Shown here piece by piece: positions 7,724 to 18,048 of a stretch of DNA of 22,639 nt. Within the stretch, counting starts at the first letter, position 1; every line of letters begins with the position of its first letter. The position numbers were made by a program, and so were the translations under genes. The DNA comes from Clostridiales bacterium (lineage in GTDB: Bacteria > Bacillota > Clostridia > Oscillospirales > Oscillospiraceae), in contig SFFE01000019.1 in assembly GCA_004556965.1 (NCBI GenBank), positions 1-22,639 of the forward strand. Reading direction: 5' to 3'. Under the pieces are notes generated by a model. The model had not been told where the DNA came from. It made no database searches and worked only from the letters and a program-made list of their open reading frames with translations.

Positions 7724-9121
7724 ATGAATACAGACGTTGTCATCATTGGCGCCGGGCCTGCCGGCATTTTCACTGCGCTGGAAATGATCCGCCGGGGCAG
7801 CACGAAGAAGATCCTGATGGTCGAAAAAGGCCTTGCCATTGAAAACCGCCGGTGCCCGAAGGCGCAGACCGGCAAATGCATGAACTGCAAGCCCTATTGC
7901 CACATTACTACCGGCTTTTCTGGCGCAGGTGCGTTCTCGGACGGGAAGCTGTCCCTGTCCTGCGAGGTCGGCGGCGACCTGCCGACACTCGTCGGCGAAA
8001 AATGCGCACAGGAGACGATCGACTACGCCGACAGCATTTATCTGGAATTCGGCGCGGACGAGCACGTCGAAGGCTTGGGCAATACCGAGGAAGTCAAACG
8101 GATCCGAACCCGCGCCATCCGCGCCGGCCTGCGGCTTGTGGACTGCCCGATCCGCCACCTCGGCACGGAGAAGGCACACGATGTCTATCACGCCATCGAG
8201 GATTATCTCTTTGACCACGGCGTGGAGATGATGTTCGGCTGCCAGTGCAGCGACCTGATCATGGACGACGGCGTGTGTCTGGGCGTCGTGGTGGAGGACG
8301 GTGAGCAGACCTATGAGATCTACGCCAAGCACACCGTGATCGCCACCGGGCGCCGCGGCGCGGACTGGCTGGAAAAAATCTGCCTGGAGCACGGTGTGGA
8401 GCACCAGCCCGGCACGGTGGACATCGGCGTGCGCGTGGAAGTGCGCAACGAGGTCATGGAGTCGGTCAACAGCATCCTGTATGAGTCCAAGCTCATCGGC
8501 TACCCGCAGCCGTTCAAAAACAAGGTGCGCACGTTCTGTCAGAACCCCGGCGGCTTCGTCTCGCAGGAGAATTACGACAACGATCTCGCGGTCGTCAACG
8601 GCCATGCGTACAAGGAGCTGAAGTCGGAAAACACGAATGTGGCCATCCTCTGCTCGCACAATTTCTCCGTGCCGTTCAACCAGCCGATCGCCTATGCACA
8701 GAAGGTGGGCGAGCTGACGAATATGCTCGGCGCGGGACACATCATGGTGCAGCGCTTCGGCGACATTCTCGACGGCAAGCGCACGTGGCAGAAGGAACTG
8801 AGCCAGTCCAACGTCCGTCCCACACTGCCGGACGCCGTGGCGGGCGACATTACCTCCGCCATGCCGTACCGCGCGATGATCAACATCATCAATTTCATCA
8901 AGGCGATGGACGAGGTTGTGCCCGGCTTCGCGGCGTATGAGACGCTGCTGTATTCTCCGGAGCTGAAATTCTACAGCAACCGCATCAAGATGGACTCCGA
9001 TCTCAACACGAACATCCGCGGTCTGCACTGCCTGGGCGACTCGTCCGGCTGGACGCGCGGCCTGATGATGGCGTCCGCTATGGGCGTGCTCATGGGGCGA
9101 AAGCTCGCTGAAAAGGAATAA
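7724..9121 (+). CDS. FAD-dependent dehydrogenase, COG2509 type
   Basis: This 465-residue flavoprotein has an N-terminal dinucleotide-binding motif, VVIIGAGPAGIF (G9, G11, G14), and an acidic residue ending the second strand (MVEKG). A family-typical block follows: Cys44, Cys52, Cys55 and Cys59, then FSGAGAFSDGKL. A second glycine motif, ATGRRG, lies near 210, and the closing flavin motif near residue 430 contains GDSSGWTRG. These match uncharacterised FAD-dependent dehydrogenases of COG2509. The substrate is unknown. The four-Cys cluster might bind metal or form redox disulfides. The start is the ATG at 7724 with AAAGGAGG nine to sixteen bases upstream. No clear promoter was found between the tRNA terminator and this gene. 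Confidence 0.9.
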   Translation: MNTDVVIIGAGPAGIFTALEMIRRGSTKKILMVEKGLAIENRRCPKAQTGKCMNCKPYCHITTGFSGAGAFSDGKLSLSCEVGGDLPTLVGEKCAQETIDYADSIYLEFGADEHVEGLGNTEEVKRIRTRAIRAGLRLVDCPIRHLGTEKAHDVYHAIEDYLFDHGVEMMFGCQCSDLIMDDGVCLGVVVEDGEQTYEIYAKHTVIATGRRGADWLEKICLEHGVEHQPGTVDIGVRVEVRNEVMESVNSILYESKLIGYPQPFKNKVRTFCQNPGGFVSQENYDNDLAVVNGHAYKELKSENTNVAILCSHNFSVPFNQPIAYAQKVGELTNMLGAGHIMVQRFGDILDGKRTWQKELSQSNVRPTLPDAVAGDITSAMPYRAMINIINFIKAMDEVVPGFAAYETLLYSPELKFYSNRIKMDSDLNTNIRGLHCLGDSSGWTRGLMMASAMGVLMGRKLAEKE

Positions 9122-9125
9122 TGTC

Positions 9126-9164
9126 TCAGAACCGGCGGCCATTTGGCCGCCGGTTTCTGATTTT
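9126..9164 (+). terminator. Intrinsic terminator after the FAD dehydrogenase
   Basis: A GC-rich hairpin pairs bases 9126-9140 with 9145-9160 around an ATTT loop, with one bulged T. It is followed by TTTT and starts five bases after the stop codon. Confidence 0.88.
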
Positions 9165-9176
9165 GCCAGAAAGCGC

Positions 9177-9204
9177 TTGACAAATTTCTGCAATTCGTTA
9201 GTAT
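9177..9204 (+). promoter_or_regulatory. Promoter of the alcohol dehydrogenase gene
   Basis: A consensus TTGACA (9177-9182) is followed after 16 bases by TAGTAT (9199-9204). An alternative -10, TATAAG at 9202-9207, would give a 19-base spacer. The ribosome site GGGGGA lies at 9226-9231. Confidence 0.75.
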
Positions 9205-9239
9205 AAGCTTAGCAAGAACTGCAATGGGGGAAGATACAT

Positions 9240-10448
9240 ATGGACGCATTGAAAAAAGCGTATTACCGCAGCTATCAGGAAGTGTTCAACATCGGCGCGC
9301 GCTGCCTGCGTTGGCGCAAGCCGGTCGTGGTTACCAGCGCCGGCAGTCTCGCGAAGATTCCGGCGCTCCTCTCGGAAAGCAAGGTCAAAAAGGCCATGGT
9401 CGTCACCGGCTCGCATGTGGTGAAGTCGCTCGGGCCAAAGCTGTTTGCGATTCTGGACGCGGCCGGCGTTCCGTACGAGGTGTTCAGTGAGGTGGAGGCC
9501 AACCCCTCGGTCGATACGGTGGAGAAGATCGTCGCACGCTACCGCGCCGGCGGGTGTGAAGGCTTCATCGCCCTCGGCGGCGGCAGCCCGATGGATGCGG
9601 CCAAGGGCGCGGCAGCCCGCGTTGCCTGCCCCAACAAGACCTGCAATCAGATGGCGGGCATGCTGCGCGTCGGCAAGACCGTGCCGCCCATTGTCGCCAT
9701 TCCGACGACCTCCGGCACCGGCAGCGAGACGACGATTGCCGCTGTCATCACCGATAAGCAGACGCACCACAAATATGCGATGATGGATCTGCACCTCATG
9801 CCGCGCTACGCGGTGCTCGACCCGGAGCTGACCGTCGGCCTGCCGCCGCGCACCACGGCCACCACCGGTATGGACGCGCTGACCCACGCCATCGAGGCCT
9901 ATGTGAGCTGGACCTACAATACCAAGGAGAGTCTGCGCCTGGCGGAAGAAGCGGTGAAGATGATCTTTGCCAATCTGGAAAAGGCATACCAGAACGGCAG
10001 CGATCTCACCCTGCGGGAGAACATGATGATCGCTGCGTTCAAGGCGGGCTTCGCGTTCACGCGCGCGGGCGTCGGCAACGTGCACGCCATTGCGCACACG
10101 CTCGGCGGCCTGTACAACACGCCGCATGGACTGGCAAACGCCGTCATATTGCCAATCGTGCTGGAGGACTACGGTGCGGCCGTGTATCCGAAGCTGGCGC
10201 GGCTGGCGGAGATCGCCGGCGTCAAAACTACCGGCACGGAAGCGGAGAAGGCCAAGGCGCTCATTGCGGAGATTTACGCCATGAACGAGCGTATGGGCAT
10301 TCCCAAGGGATTCGACAACATTCAGGAGCAGGACATTCCCCAGATCATCGAATGGGCGCTGGCCGAGGCCAACCCGAACTATCCGGTTCCCGTTGTCTAC
10401 AATGCTGCGCGCTGCCGCAAGGTCATTGAAAAAATCAGAGCCGTGTGA
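9240..10448 (+). CDS. Iron-containing alcohol dehydrogenase
   Basis: This 402-residue member of the group III (iron-dependent) alcohol dehydrogenases interconverts alcohols and aldehydes or ketones using NAD(P)H. The nucleotide-binding GGGSPMDAAK starts at residue 113, and the family block PTTSGTGSE follows near 160. The expected metal ligands are all present: Asp212 and His216 in DALTHAIEAY, His282 in HAIAH, and His296 in NTPHGLANA. The 14-residue spacing between the last two histidines is typical. Length is normal. The exact substrate (ethanol, butanol, propanediol, lactaldehyde and others) cannot be read from sequence. The gene stands alone between its own promoter and terminator. The start is an ATG with a G-rich ribosome site. 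Confidence 0.95.
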   Translation: MDALKKAYYRSYQEVFNIGARCLRWRKPVVVTSAGSLAKIPALLSESKVKKAMVVTGSHVVKSLGPKLFAILDAAGVPYEVFSEVEANPSVDTVEKIVARYRAGGCEGFIALGGGSPMDAAKGAAARVACPNKTCNQMAGMLRVGKTVPPIVAIPTTSGTGSETTIAAVITDKQTHHKYAMMDLHLMPRYAVLDPELTVGLPPRTTATTGMDALTHAIEAYVSWTYNTKESLRLAEEAVKMIFANLEKAYQNGSDLTLRENMMIAAFKAGFAFTRAGVGNVHAIAHTLGGLYNTPHGLANAVILPIVLEDYGAAVYPKLARLAEIAGVKTTGTEAEKAKALIAEIYAMNERMGIPKGFDNIQEQDIPQIIEWALAEANPNYPVPVVYNAARCRKVIEKIRAV

Positions 10449-10465
10449 AGATTCTGGTAATTAAA

Positions 10466-10504
10466 AAACCACAAGGCACAATGCCTTGTGGTTTCTGTTA
10501 TTTT
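10466..10504 (+). terminator. Intrinsic terminator after the alcohol dehydrogenase, overlapping the uvrB -35
   Basis: Bases 10466-10478 pair perfectly with 10482-10494 around a three-base loop, giving a 13-base-pair stem. A T-rich tail follows that is interrupted by CTG and an A. The distal arm contains the likely -35 element of the uvrB promoter. Confidence 0.85.
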
Positions 10505-10514
10505 GTGATATAAT
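10486..10514 (+). promoter_or_regulatory. Promoter of the uvrB-radC operon
   Basis: TTGTGG (10486-10491) and a perfect TATAAT (10509-10514) are 17 bases apart. TGA directly before the -10 makes an extended -10 element. Transcription would begin near 10521, leaving a leader of about 32 bases before the TTG start. Confidence 0.78.
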
Positions 10515-10532
10515 ACAAAAATGTTGTTTTGT
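10515..10532. promoter_or_regulatory. Dyad at the uvrB transcription start, possible operator
   Basis: ACAAAA (10515-10520) and TTTTGT (10527-10532) form an inverted repeat around six bases directly after the -10 element. A repressor could bind here. It does not match the Bacillus-type LexA box (GAAC-N4-GTTC core), so SOS control is not supported by this dyad. Confidence 0.3.
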
Positions 10533-10552
10533 TTGAGCGGGAGGGAAGCAAA

Positions 10553-12516
<1,964 letters not shown>

Positions 12517-12520
<4 letters not shown>

Positions 12521-13302
12521 CGGCGCGCGGCGCAATCGCATCGGGCGAGCTGCGGTATACGTGGAATCCGTGGCATGGGTGCCGCAGAAAAAGCGCGGGC
12601 TGCCTGCATTGTTATGTGTATCGCATGGACGAGCGCCACGGGCGCGACGCCTCCGAGATTCGGAAAACCGGTGACTATGCGCTGCCGGTGCACCGTGGAC
12701 GCGACGGCGCGTATAAAATCCCACCCGGCGCTGTGATCGGCGCCTGCTTCACTTCTGATTTTCTGCTGGAGGAGGCGGACGACTGGCGGCCGGAGGCCTG
12801 GCGCATGATGCGCGAGCGGTCGGATTGTGAGTTTCTGTTTATCACCAAGCGCATTGAGCGGCTGGGGCAGTGCCTGCCGCCCGACTGGGGCGGGGGATAC
12901 GAAAATGTGACGATTGGCTGTACCTGTGAAAATCAGCAGATGGCGAACGAGCGCCTGCCGATGTTCCGGATGCTGCCGGTTCGCCATAAGCAGATCATCT
13001 GCGAGCCGCTGCTCGGCCCGATCCGCCTGTCGGATTGGCTGGGGCCGTGGTGCGAGGGCGTGCTCGCCGGCGGCGAATCCGGAAACGAAGCGCGTCTCTG
13101 CCGCTACGATTGGATTTTGGATCTACGCCGGCAGTGCGTCGAGGCACGGGTGCCGTTTACCTTTCGGCAGACCGGCGCAAACTTTGAAAAGGACGGGCGC
13201 GTCTACCGCATTCCCCGGAAGGAGCAGTTCTGGCAGACGGTACGCGCCGGAATCAATTACCACCCAACAGGGAGGAACCCGAATGAAACTGATGATCCTT
13301 GA
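12517..13302 (+). CDS. DUF5131 (phage Gp37/Gp68-like, three-Cys motif) protein
   Basis: This 261-residue protein matches the DUF5131/Gp37_Gp68 family. WNPWHGC begins at residue 16, and three cysteines follow as C22-x6-C29-x2-C32 with a Tyr after the last. Later family blocks are FLFITKR near residue 108, CENQQMANERLP near 145, EPLLGPI near 168 and AGGESGNEAR near 189. The closing motif has the form VPFTFRQTG. The Cys arrangement recalls radical-SAM-like metal sites, but no biochemical role is established. Its ATG overlaps the uvrB stop by four bases and its end overlaps polA by 20 bases, so translation is probably coupled to both. Family members are often found in phages and mobile elements, sometimes beside the three-Cys-motif partner TcmP. 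No such partner is present here. Confidence 0.86.
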
Positions 13303-15838
13303 CGGCAACAGCATCGTCAACCGCGCATTTTACGGCGTTCGGATGCTCAACGCGCCGGACGGCACGCCCACCAACGGTGTGTACGGCTTTTTGACTATCC
13401 TGCAGCGCATGCTGGAGCTGGAGACGCCGGAGGCGCTGTGCGTCGCGTTCGATCTGAGCGCGCCGACGTTCCGCCACAAGCAGTACGACGGCTACAAGGC
13501 GCAGCGCAAGCCGATGCCGGAGGAGCTGGCCATGCAGATGCCGCTGCTGAAGCAGACGCTTGACGCCATGGGCGTGCGCCGTCTGGAGCTGGAGGGATAC
13601 GAGGCGGACGATCTGCTCGGCACGGTCGGCAAGCGCTGCGAGAGCGCCGGGTGGGAGTGCGTCATCGTCACGGGCGATAAGGACAGCTTCCAGCTCATTA
13701 CGGACACGACCCACGTCTGCCACGTCAAGACCCGCATGGGACAGACGGAGACGGTGGAATACACGCCCAAGGTGTTCCGCGCGGAGTACGGCTTTGATCC
13801 CATCCGCATGGTCGATCTGAAAGCCCTCATGGGCGACAGTTCGGACAATATCCCCGGCGTGCCGGGTATCGGAGAGAAGACGGCAAAGGATCTCATTGCA
13901 CGGTTCGGCACGATCGAGGCCATTTACCGGGAACTGGACACGCTCGATTTGAAAGAGGGCGTGCGCAAAAAACTCCGCGAGGGACGCGAAAGCGCCGAGC
14001 TGTCGTTCGAACTGGCCACGATCTGCACCGACGCGCCGATCCCGTTTTCGCCGGAGGAGGCCGTCTGGAACCATGACTATCAGCCGGAGCTGTACGGCTT
14101 GTTCCGCCGGCTCGGCTTTTCCAAGTTCATTGAAAAGTGGGGCCTGCAGCCCGAAACGAACGCTGAGGTGCAGACAGGCTCTGTGCTGCCGCAGCGGGAC
14201 GTAACGGACAGCGCGGCGCTCCAGATGCTCACGGAACGCGTGACCGCCGCGCCCTATGTGGCTGTACTGCCTGTAGACGGGTTGGATTCGCTTGCGCTCT
14301 GCGACGGCGAGACGTGCTATATGCTTTCCTGGGCGCAGCTCGGGGACGGCTATAACGCATTTTTGCGCACGCTGTTTTCCGATCGGGTGCGCAAAGTGTC
14401 GCACAACGTCAAGGATTTGATGCGTCTGCTGCTGGACGAGGGGCTGCCGACGGACGGGTTCGCGTTCGACACGGCGCTGGCAGGGTACCTGCTGAACGCA
14501 ACGGCGGCGAACTACGACCTTGCGGGGCTTGCGGCGGGCTATCTTGGCTATGGATGCCCGGACGCGCAGGCGGCGTTTGCACTCTATCCCGTGCTGGAGC
14601 AGAAGCTGCAGGCACTCGGCATGACACAGCTCCATGACGAGATCGAGCTGCCGCTGTGCGCCGTGCTGGCCGAGATGGAGCAGACCGGCTTTCTTGTGGA
14701 CCGGCAGGCACTCTATGACTTCGGGCAGAGCCTCACGTCGGGTATCGCGCAGCTCCAGCAGAGCATCTGGGAGCTGGCGGGGGAGACGTTCAACATCAAC
14801 TCTCCGAAGCAGCTCGGTACGATCCTGTTCGACAAGCTCATGCTCCCGTCCGGCAAGAAAACAAAGACCGGTTGGAGCACGAACGCCGACGTGCTCGAAA
14901 AGCTGCGCGGCAAACATCCGATCATTGAGCAGATTCTTGACTACCGGATGCTCACCAAGCTGAAATCCACCTATGCCGACGGACTTTTGAAGGAGATCTC
15001 CGCCGACGGACGCATTCATACCAATTTCCAAATGACCGTCACGGCGACGGGGCGGCTGTCCTCCACGGAGCCGAACCTGCAGAATATCCCCGTGCGCAAG
15101 GAACTCGGCGGTCAGATCCGCCGGATGTTCGTCGCATCGCCCGGCAAGGTGCTCGTGGACGCGGACTACAGCCAGATCGAGCTGCGTCTGCTCGCGCACA
15201 TCTCCGGCGACGAGACGATGATCCGTGCCTTTCAGGACGGGGAGGACATCCACGCCGTCACGGCCTCGCAGGTGTTCGACGTGCCGCTCTCCGAAGTCAC
15301 GAGCCTGCAGCGTTCGCGCGCCAAGGCGGTCAATTTTGGCATCGTCTACGGTATTTCGGCCTTTTCGCTCGCGCAGGACATCGGCGTGTTTCAGAACGAG
15401 GCCAAGGCCTATATGGACAGCTACTTTGCCAAATACCACGGCGTGCGCGAGTATATGAAGCGCATCGTCGAGCAGGCGAAGCACGACGGCTATGTCACCA
15501 CGCTCTTCGGCCGCCGGCGCGAGCTGCCGGAGCTGAAGGCGTCGAACTTCAACGTGCGCAGCTTCGGCGAGCGTGTGGCGCTGAATATGCCCATTCAGGG
15601 CACGGCGGCAGACATCATCAAGGCCGCCATGGTACACGTGGCGCGGCGCATGAAGGCGGAAGGCCTGCAGGCGCGGCTGCTGCTGCAGGTGCACGACGAG
15701 CTGATCGTCGAGTGTCCGGAGCAGGAGGCCGAGCATGTGCGTGCGCTGCTGGTCGAGGAGATGGAGCATGTGGTCGCATACAGCGTGCCGCTGGATGTGG
15801 ACGCCAAGATCGGCGCGAGCTGGGCGGAGGCGCATTGA
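13283..15838 (+). CDS. polA: DNA polymerase I
   Basis: PolA fills repair gaps and removes RNA primers. The 851-residue protein has an N-terminal 5'-3' exonuclease (about 1-290; DGNSIVNRAFYG, EADDLLGT, VTGDKDSFQ, GDSSDNIPGVPGIG). A central 3'-5' exonuclease-like domain (about 306-445) follows, then the polymerase. Motif A is DADYSQIELR with D628, motif B spans R677 to Y689, and motif C is VHDE with D805. In the central domain the Exo I DxE pair is not apparent, as expected for many Gram-positive enzymes that have lost proofreading. The start is the ATG at 13283 behind GGGAGGAA. A much earlier in-frame start at 12914 would lie inside the DUF5131 gene and was rejected. UvrB, two genes upstream, acts in the same repair pathway. 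Confidence 0.97.
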   Translation: MKLMILDGNSIVNRAFYGVRMLNAPDGTPTNGVYGFLTILQRMLELETPEALCVAFDLSAPTFRHKQYDGYKAQRKPMPEELAMQMPLLKQTLDAMGVRRLELEGYEADDLLGTVGKRCESAGWECVIVTGDKDSFQLITDTTHVCHVKTRMGQTETVEYTPKVFRAEYGFDPIRMVDLKALMGDSSDNIPGVPGIGEKTAKDLIARFGTIEAIYRELDTLDLKEGVRKKLREGRESAELSFELATICTDAPIPFSPEEAVWNHDYQPELYGLFRRLGFSKFIEKWGLQPETNAEVQTGSVLPQRDVTDSAALQMLTERVTAAPYVAVLPVDGLDSLALCDGETCYMLSWAQLGDGYNAFLRTLFSDRVRKVSHNVKDLMRLLLDEGLPTDGFAFDTALAGYLLNATAANYDLAGLAAGYLGYGCPDAQAAFALYPVLEQKLQALGMTQLHDEIELPLCAVLAEMEQTGFLVDRQALYDFGQSLTSGIAQLQQSIWELAGETFNINSPKQLGTILFDKLMLPSGKKTKTGWSTNADVLEKLRGKHPIIEQILDYRMLTKLKSTYADGLLKEISADGRIHTNFQMTVTATGRLSSTEPNLQNIPVRKELGGQIRRMFVASPGKVLVDADYSQIELRLLAHISGDETMIRAFQDGEDIHAVTASQVFDVPLSEVTSLQRSRAKAVNFGIVYGISAFSLAQDIGVFQNEAKAYMDSYFAKYHGVREYMKRIVEQAKHDGYVTTLFGRRRELPELKASNFNVRSFGERVALNMPIQGTAADIIKAAMVHVARRMKAEGLQARLLLQVHDELIVECPEQEAEHVRALLVEEMEHVVAYSVPLDVDAKIGASWAEAH

Positions 15839-16281
15839 TGGATTATGCGATTCTGGACGCTGCCGCGCGCCATTTGCCACAGGTGGAGCGGCTGGAGCAG
15901 CGCTGCTTTTCCGTCCCGTGGACGGAAGCGCAGCTTCGCGCGCAGCTCCCGGACGACCGGCATGTGTTCCTTGTGGCCGAGCGCGGCGACGAAGTGCTGG
16001 GCTATGTGGGGCTGATGCATGTGCTCGACGAGGGCTACATCTCCAACGTGGCCGTGTCGCCGGATTGCCGGCGGCAGGGAATCGGCGCTGCGTTGATCGC
16101 AGAGCTGACCCGGCGCGCCGGGCGGCTGGAGCTGGCGTTTTTGACGCTGGAGGCGCGCGCGTCCAATGCGCCGGCCATACGGCTCTATGAGAAAATGGGC
16201 TTCCGGCAGGTTGGCAGACGAAAGCGCTATTACCAGCGGCCGGAAGAGGATGCGGTTCTGATGACACTATTTTTAAGATGA
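15838..16281 (+). CDS. rimI: GNAT N-acetyltransferase, RimI-like
   Basis: This 147-residue GNAT acetyltransferase has the acetyl-CoA site NVAVSPDCRRQGIG (about residues 68-81). The C-terminal block has SNAPAIRLYEKMGF and then RRKRYY, which is typical of RimI, the enzyme that acetylates the N terminus of ribosomal protein S18. Some RimI-like proteins have broader targets. The position directly before tsaD is a common arrangement for RimI and supports the name. The ATG overlaps the polA stop by one base (TGATG). A GGAGG site at 15826-15830 lies inside the end of polA, so translation is probably coupled. Confidence 0.88.
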   Translation: MDYAILDAAARHLPQVERLEQRCFSVPWTEAQLRAQLPDDRHVFLVAERGDEVLGYVGLMHVLDEGYISNVAVSPDCRRQGIGAALIAELTRRAGRLELAFLTLEARASNAPAIRLYEKMGFRQVGRRKRYYQRPEEDAVLMTLFLR

Positions 16282-16308
16282 CATTATTTTAAATGGGGGG
16301 AAGAAGAT

Positions 16309-17337
16309 ATGATCATTCTAGCGGTGGAATCCTCCTGTGATGAAACGGCGGTTGCCGTTGTGCGCAATGGTCGGGAAGTGCTGACCGACCAGGTGTTTTC
16401 ACAGGCGGATCTGCACGCGGTGTATGGAGGCGTCGTGCCGGAGATTGCGTCGCGCTCCCACGTGGAGGTGATCGCGCAGCTGGCCGACCGGGCGCTGGAG
16501 ACGGCAGGAATTACGCGCGCGAACATTGATGCGGTTGCTGTTACCTGCGCGCCGGGGCTGATCGGCGCGCTGCTCGTGGGCGTCAATTTTGCGAAGGCTG
16601 CGGCCATGGCGCTGGGCGTTCCACTGATTCCGGTACACCATGTGCGCGGCCATATCGCGGCGAACTACATTGCCTATCCGGAGCTGGAGCCGCCGTTTTT
16701 GTGTCTGGCCATTTCGGGCGGCAACACGCTGATCTGCGATGTGCGCGGGTATACGGATTTCCATATTCTCGGCGCCACGCGCGACGACGCGGCGGGGGAG
16801 TGCTTCGACAAGACTGCGCGCGTTTTGGGACTGCCGTATCCCGGCGGAAAGCCGATCGACGTGCTGGCGCAGACCGGCGACGATCAAAAATACGCGCTGC
16901 CAATCGGCCACGTGGACGGGAACCCGTATGATATGAGCTTTTCCGGCCTGAAAACGGCGGTCATCAATCTGGCACATACGGCCGAGCAGAAAGGGGAGCC
17001 CTTGGACAAGGCGTCCCTTGCTGCGTCGTTCTGCCGCGCGGTGAGCGAGAGCCTTGTCCCGCGCACCATGCTGGCGGCAAAGGAATTGGGCTACCGGAAG
17101 CTTGCCGTTGCCGGCGGCGTTGCGGCCAATTCCCGGATTCGCACCGATTTCGAGCGCGCCTGCGAGCAAGCGGGCGTCGCGCTGTATATCCCGCCGATGA
17201 AGCTCTGCGGCGACAATGCGGCGATGATCGGCTGTCAGGCCTATTATGAGTATCTGGCCGGCGTGCATGCCGGAAGCGATCTGAATGCCTGGGCGAATAT
17301 GGAGATTGAAGAGGTCGATTTCCATGGGTGTGCATGA
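16309..17337 (+). CDS. tsaD: tRNA N6-threonylcarbamoyladenosine transferase TsaD
   Basis: TsaD transfers the threonylcarbamoyl group to A37 of tRNAs that read ANN codons, working with TsaB and TsaE. The 342-residue protein begins with the ASKHA-fold block ILAVESSCDETAVAVV. It carries the metal-binding pair His111 and His115 in HHVRGHIAANY. Further family blocks are AISGGNT, DDAAGECFDKTARVLGL, YPGG, FSGLKTAV and GGVAANSRIR. Length is normal. tsaB and tsaE are not in this window, so they must lie elsewhere. The start is an ATG behind a strong GGGGGGAAG site, 27 bases after rimI. Confidence 0.97.
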   Translation: MIILAVESSCDETAVAVVRNGREVLTDQVFSQADLHAVYGGVVPEIASRSHVEVIAQLADRALETAGITRANIDAVAVTCAPGLIGALLVGVNFAKAAAMALGVPLIPVHHVRGHIAANYIAYPELEPPFLCLAISGGNTLICDVRGYTDFHILGATRDDAAGECFDKTARVLGLPYPGGKPIDVLAQTGDDQKYALPIGHVDGNPYDMSFSGLKTAVINLAHTAEQKGEPLDKASLAASFCRAVSESLVPRTMLAAKELGYRKLAVAGGVAANSRIRTDFERACEQAGVALYIPPMKLCGDNAAMIGCQAYYEYLAGVHAGSDLNAWANMEIEEVDFHGCA

Positions 17338-18001
17338 TGGGCACCGGTGCCGGATGAAAAAGCGCTTTGTGCGCTACGGCCTGGATAATTTCGATGACAT
17401 CAGCGTGCTGGAGCTTCTGCTCTTTTATGCCATTCCCAGGCAGGACACAAACGCACTGGCGCACCGGCTGCTGGACGCGTTTGGGTCACTTTCAGCAGTG
17501 TTCGAGGCACGGTATGAGGACCTGATGCGCGTGGAGGGTATTGGGGAAAACGCGGCTGTGTTACTCAAGCTCATTCCGCAGGTCAGCCGCCGCTATCAGA
17601 TTTCCAAAACGGCGGATGAGCGTATCATCCAAACGAGCGAGGACGCGGGACGCTATCTGATTCCACGGTATCTCTATGCACGGGAAGAGATCGTCTATCT
17701 CCTGTGTCTGGATTCCAAGGGCCGCCTGATCAGCCAAAAGGAGCTTGGCCGCGGCTCACTCAATGAGGTCGATGTCTCCATCCGTACGATCGTGGAGACG
17801 GCGCTGGCGCGGAACGCCGCATCGGTCATTCTCAGCCACAATCACGTGGATGGCTATGCCATTCCGTCGCGGGAGGATGAACTGACGACTTACCGGGTTC
17901 GAGACGCGCTTTTGCTCGTAGGAATCACGCTTGCCGATCATATCATCGTTTGCGGCGATGATTTTGTGTCTTTTGCAGACAGCGGATTGCTGGGCAGCTG
18001 A
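17324..18001 (+). CDS. radC: RadC-family (UPF0758) JAB/MPN domain protein
   Basis: This 225-residue protein has an N-terminal helix-hairpin-helix region (VEGIGENAA near residue 77) and a C-terminal JAB/MPN metalloprotease-like domain. The metal motif HxHx7Sx2D is intact as H172, H174, S182 and D185. The usual HNHPSG is HNHVDG here. The family was named for a supposed role in repair, but the original radC mutation was reassigned and its function is unsettled. The family-typical start GHRxRMxxRF supports the ATG at 17324, with GAGG upstream. This overlaps tsaD by 14 bases in another frame. The gene is the last of the operon. Confidence 0.92.
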   Translation: MGVHDGHRCRMKKRFVRYGLDNFDDISVLELLLFYAIPRQDTNALAHRLLDAFGSLSAVFEARYEDLMRVEGIGENAAVLLKLIPQVSRRYQISKTADERIIQTSEDAGRYLIPRYLYAREEIVYLLCLDSKGRLISQKELGRGSLNEVDVSIRTIVETALARNAASVILSHNHVDGYAIPSREDELTTYRVRDALLLVGITLADHIIVCGDDFVSFADSGLLGS

Positions 18002-18015
18002 ACCGGACGAATTTC

Positions 18016-18048
18016 ATGCAGGAACTCGGACAGAGTTCCTGCATTTTC
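18016..18048 (+). terminator. Intrinsic terminator of the uvrB-radC operon
   Basis: A perfect 12-base-pair stem, 18016-18027 with 18033-18044, closes a five-base loop and is followed by TTT. It begins 14 bases after the radC stop codon and closes the operon that began at uvrB. Confidence 0.87.

Noticed and set aside
10495..10552. A LexA/SOS box at the uvrB promoter
   Set aside because: No GAAC-N4-GTTC-like core was found in the promoter or leader.
12914..13282. An N-terminal extension of polA from an upstream in-frame ATG
   Set aside because: The extension lies inside the DUF5131 gene, and the family-typical polymerase start with a good ribosome site is at 13283.
13253..16267. A 1004-codon open frame on the minus strand opposite polA and rimI
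   Set aside because: It crosses several real genes and is an antisense shadow with biased composition.
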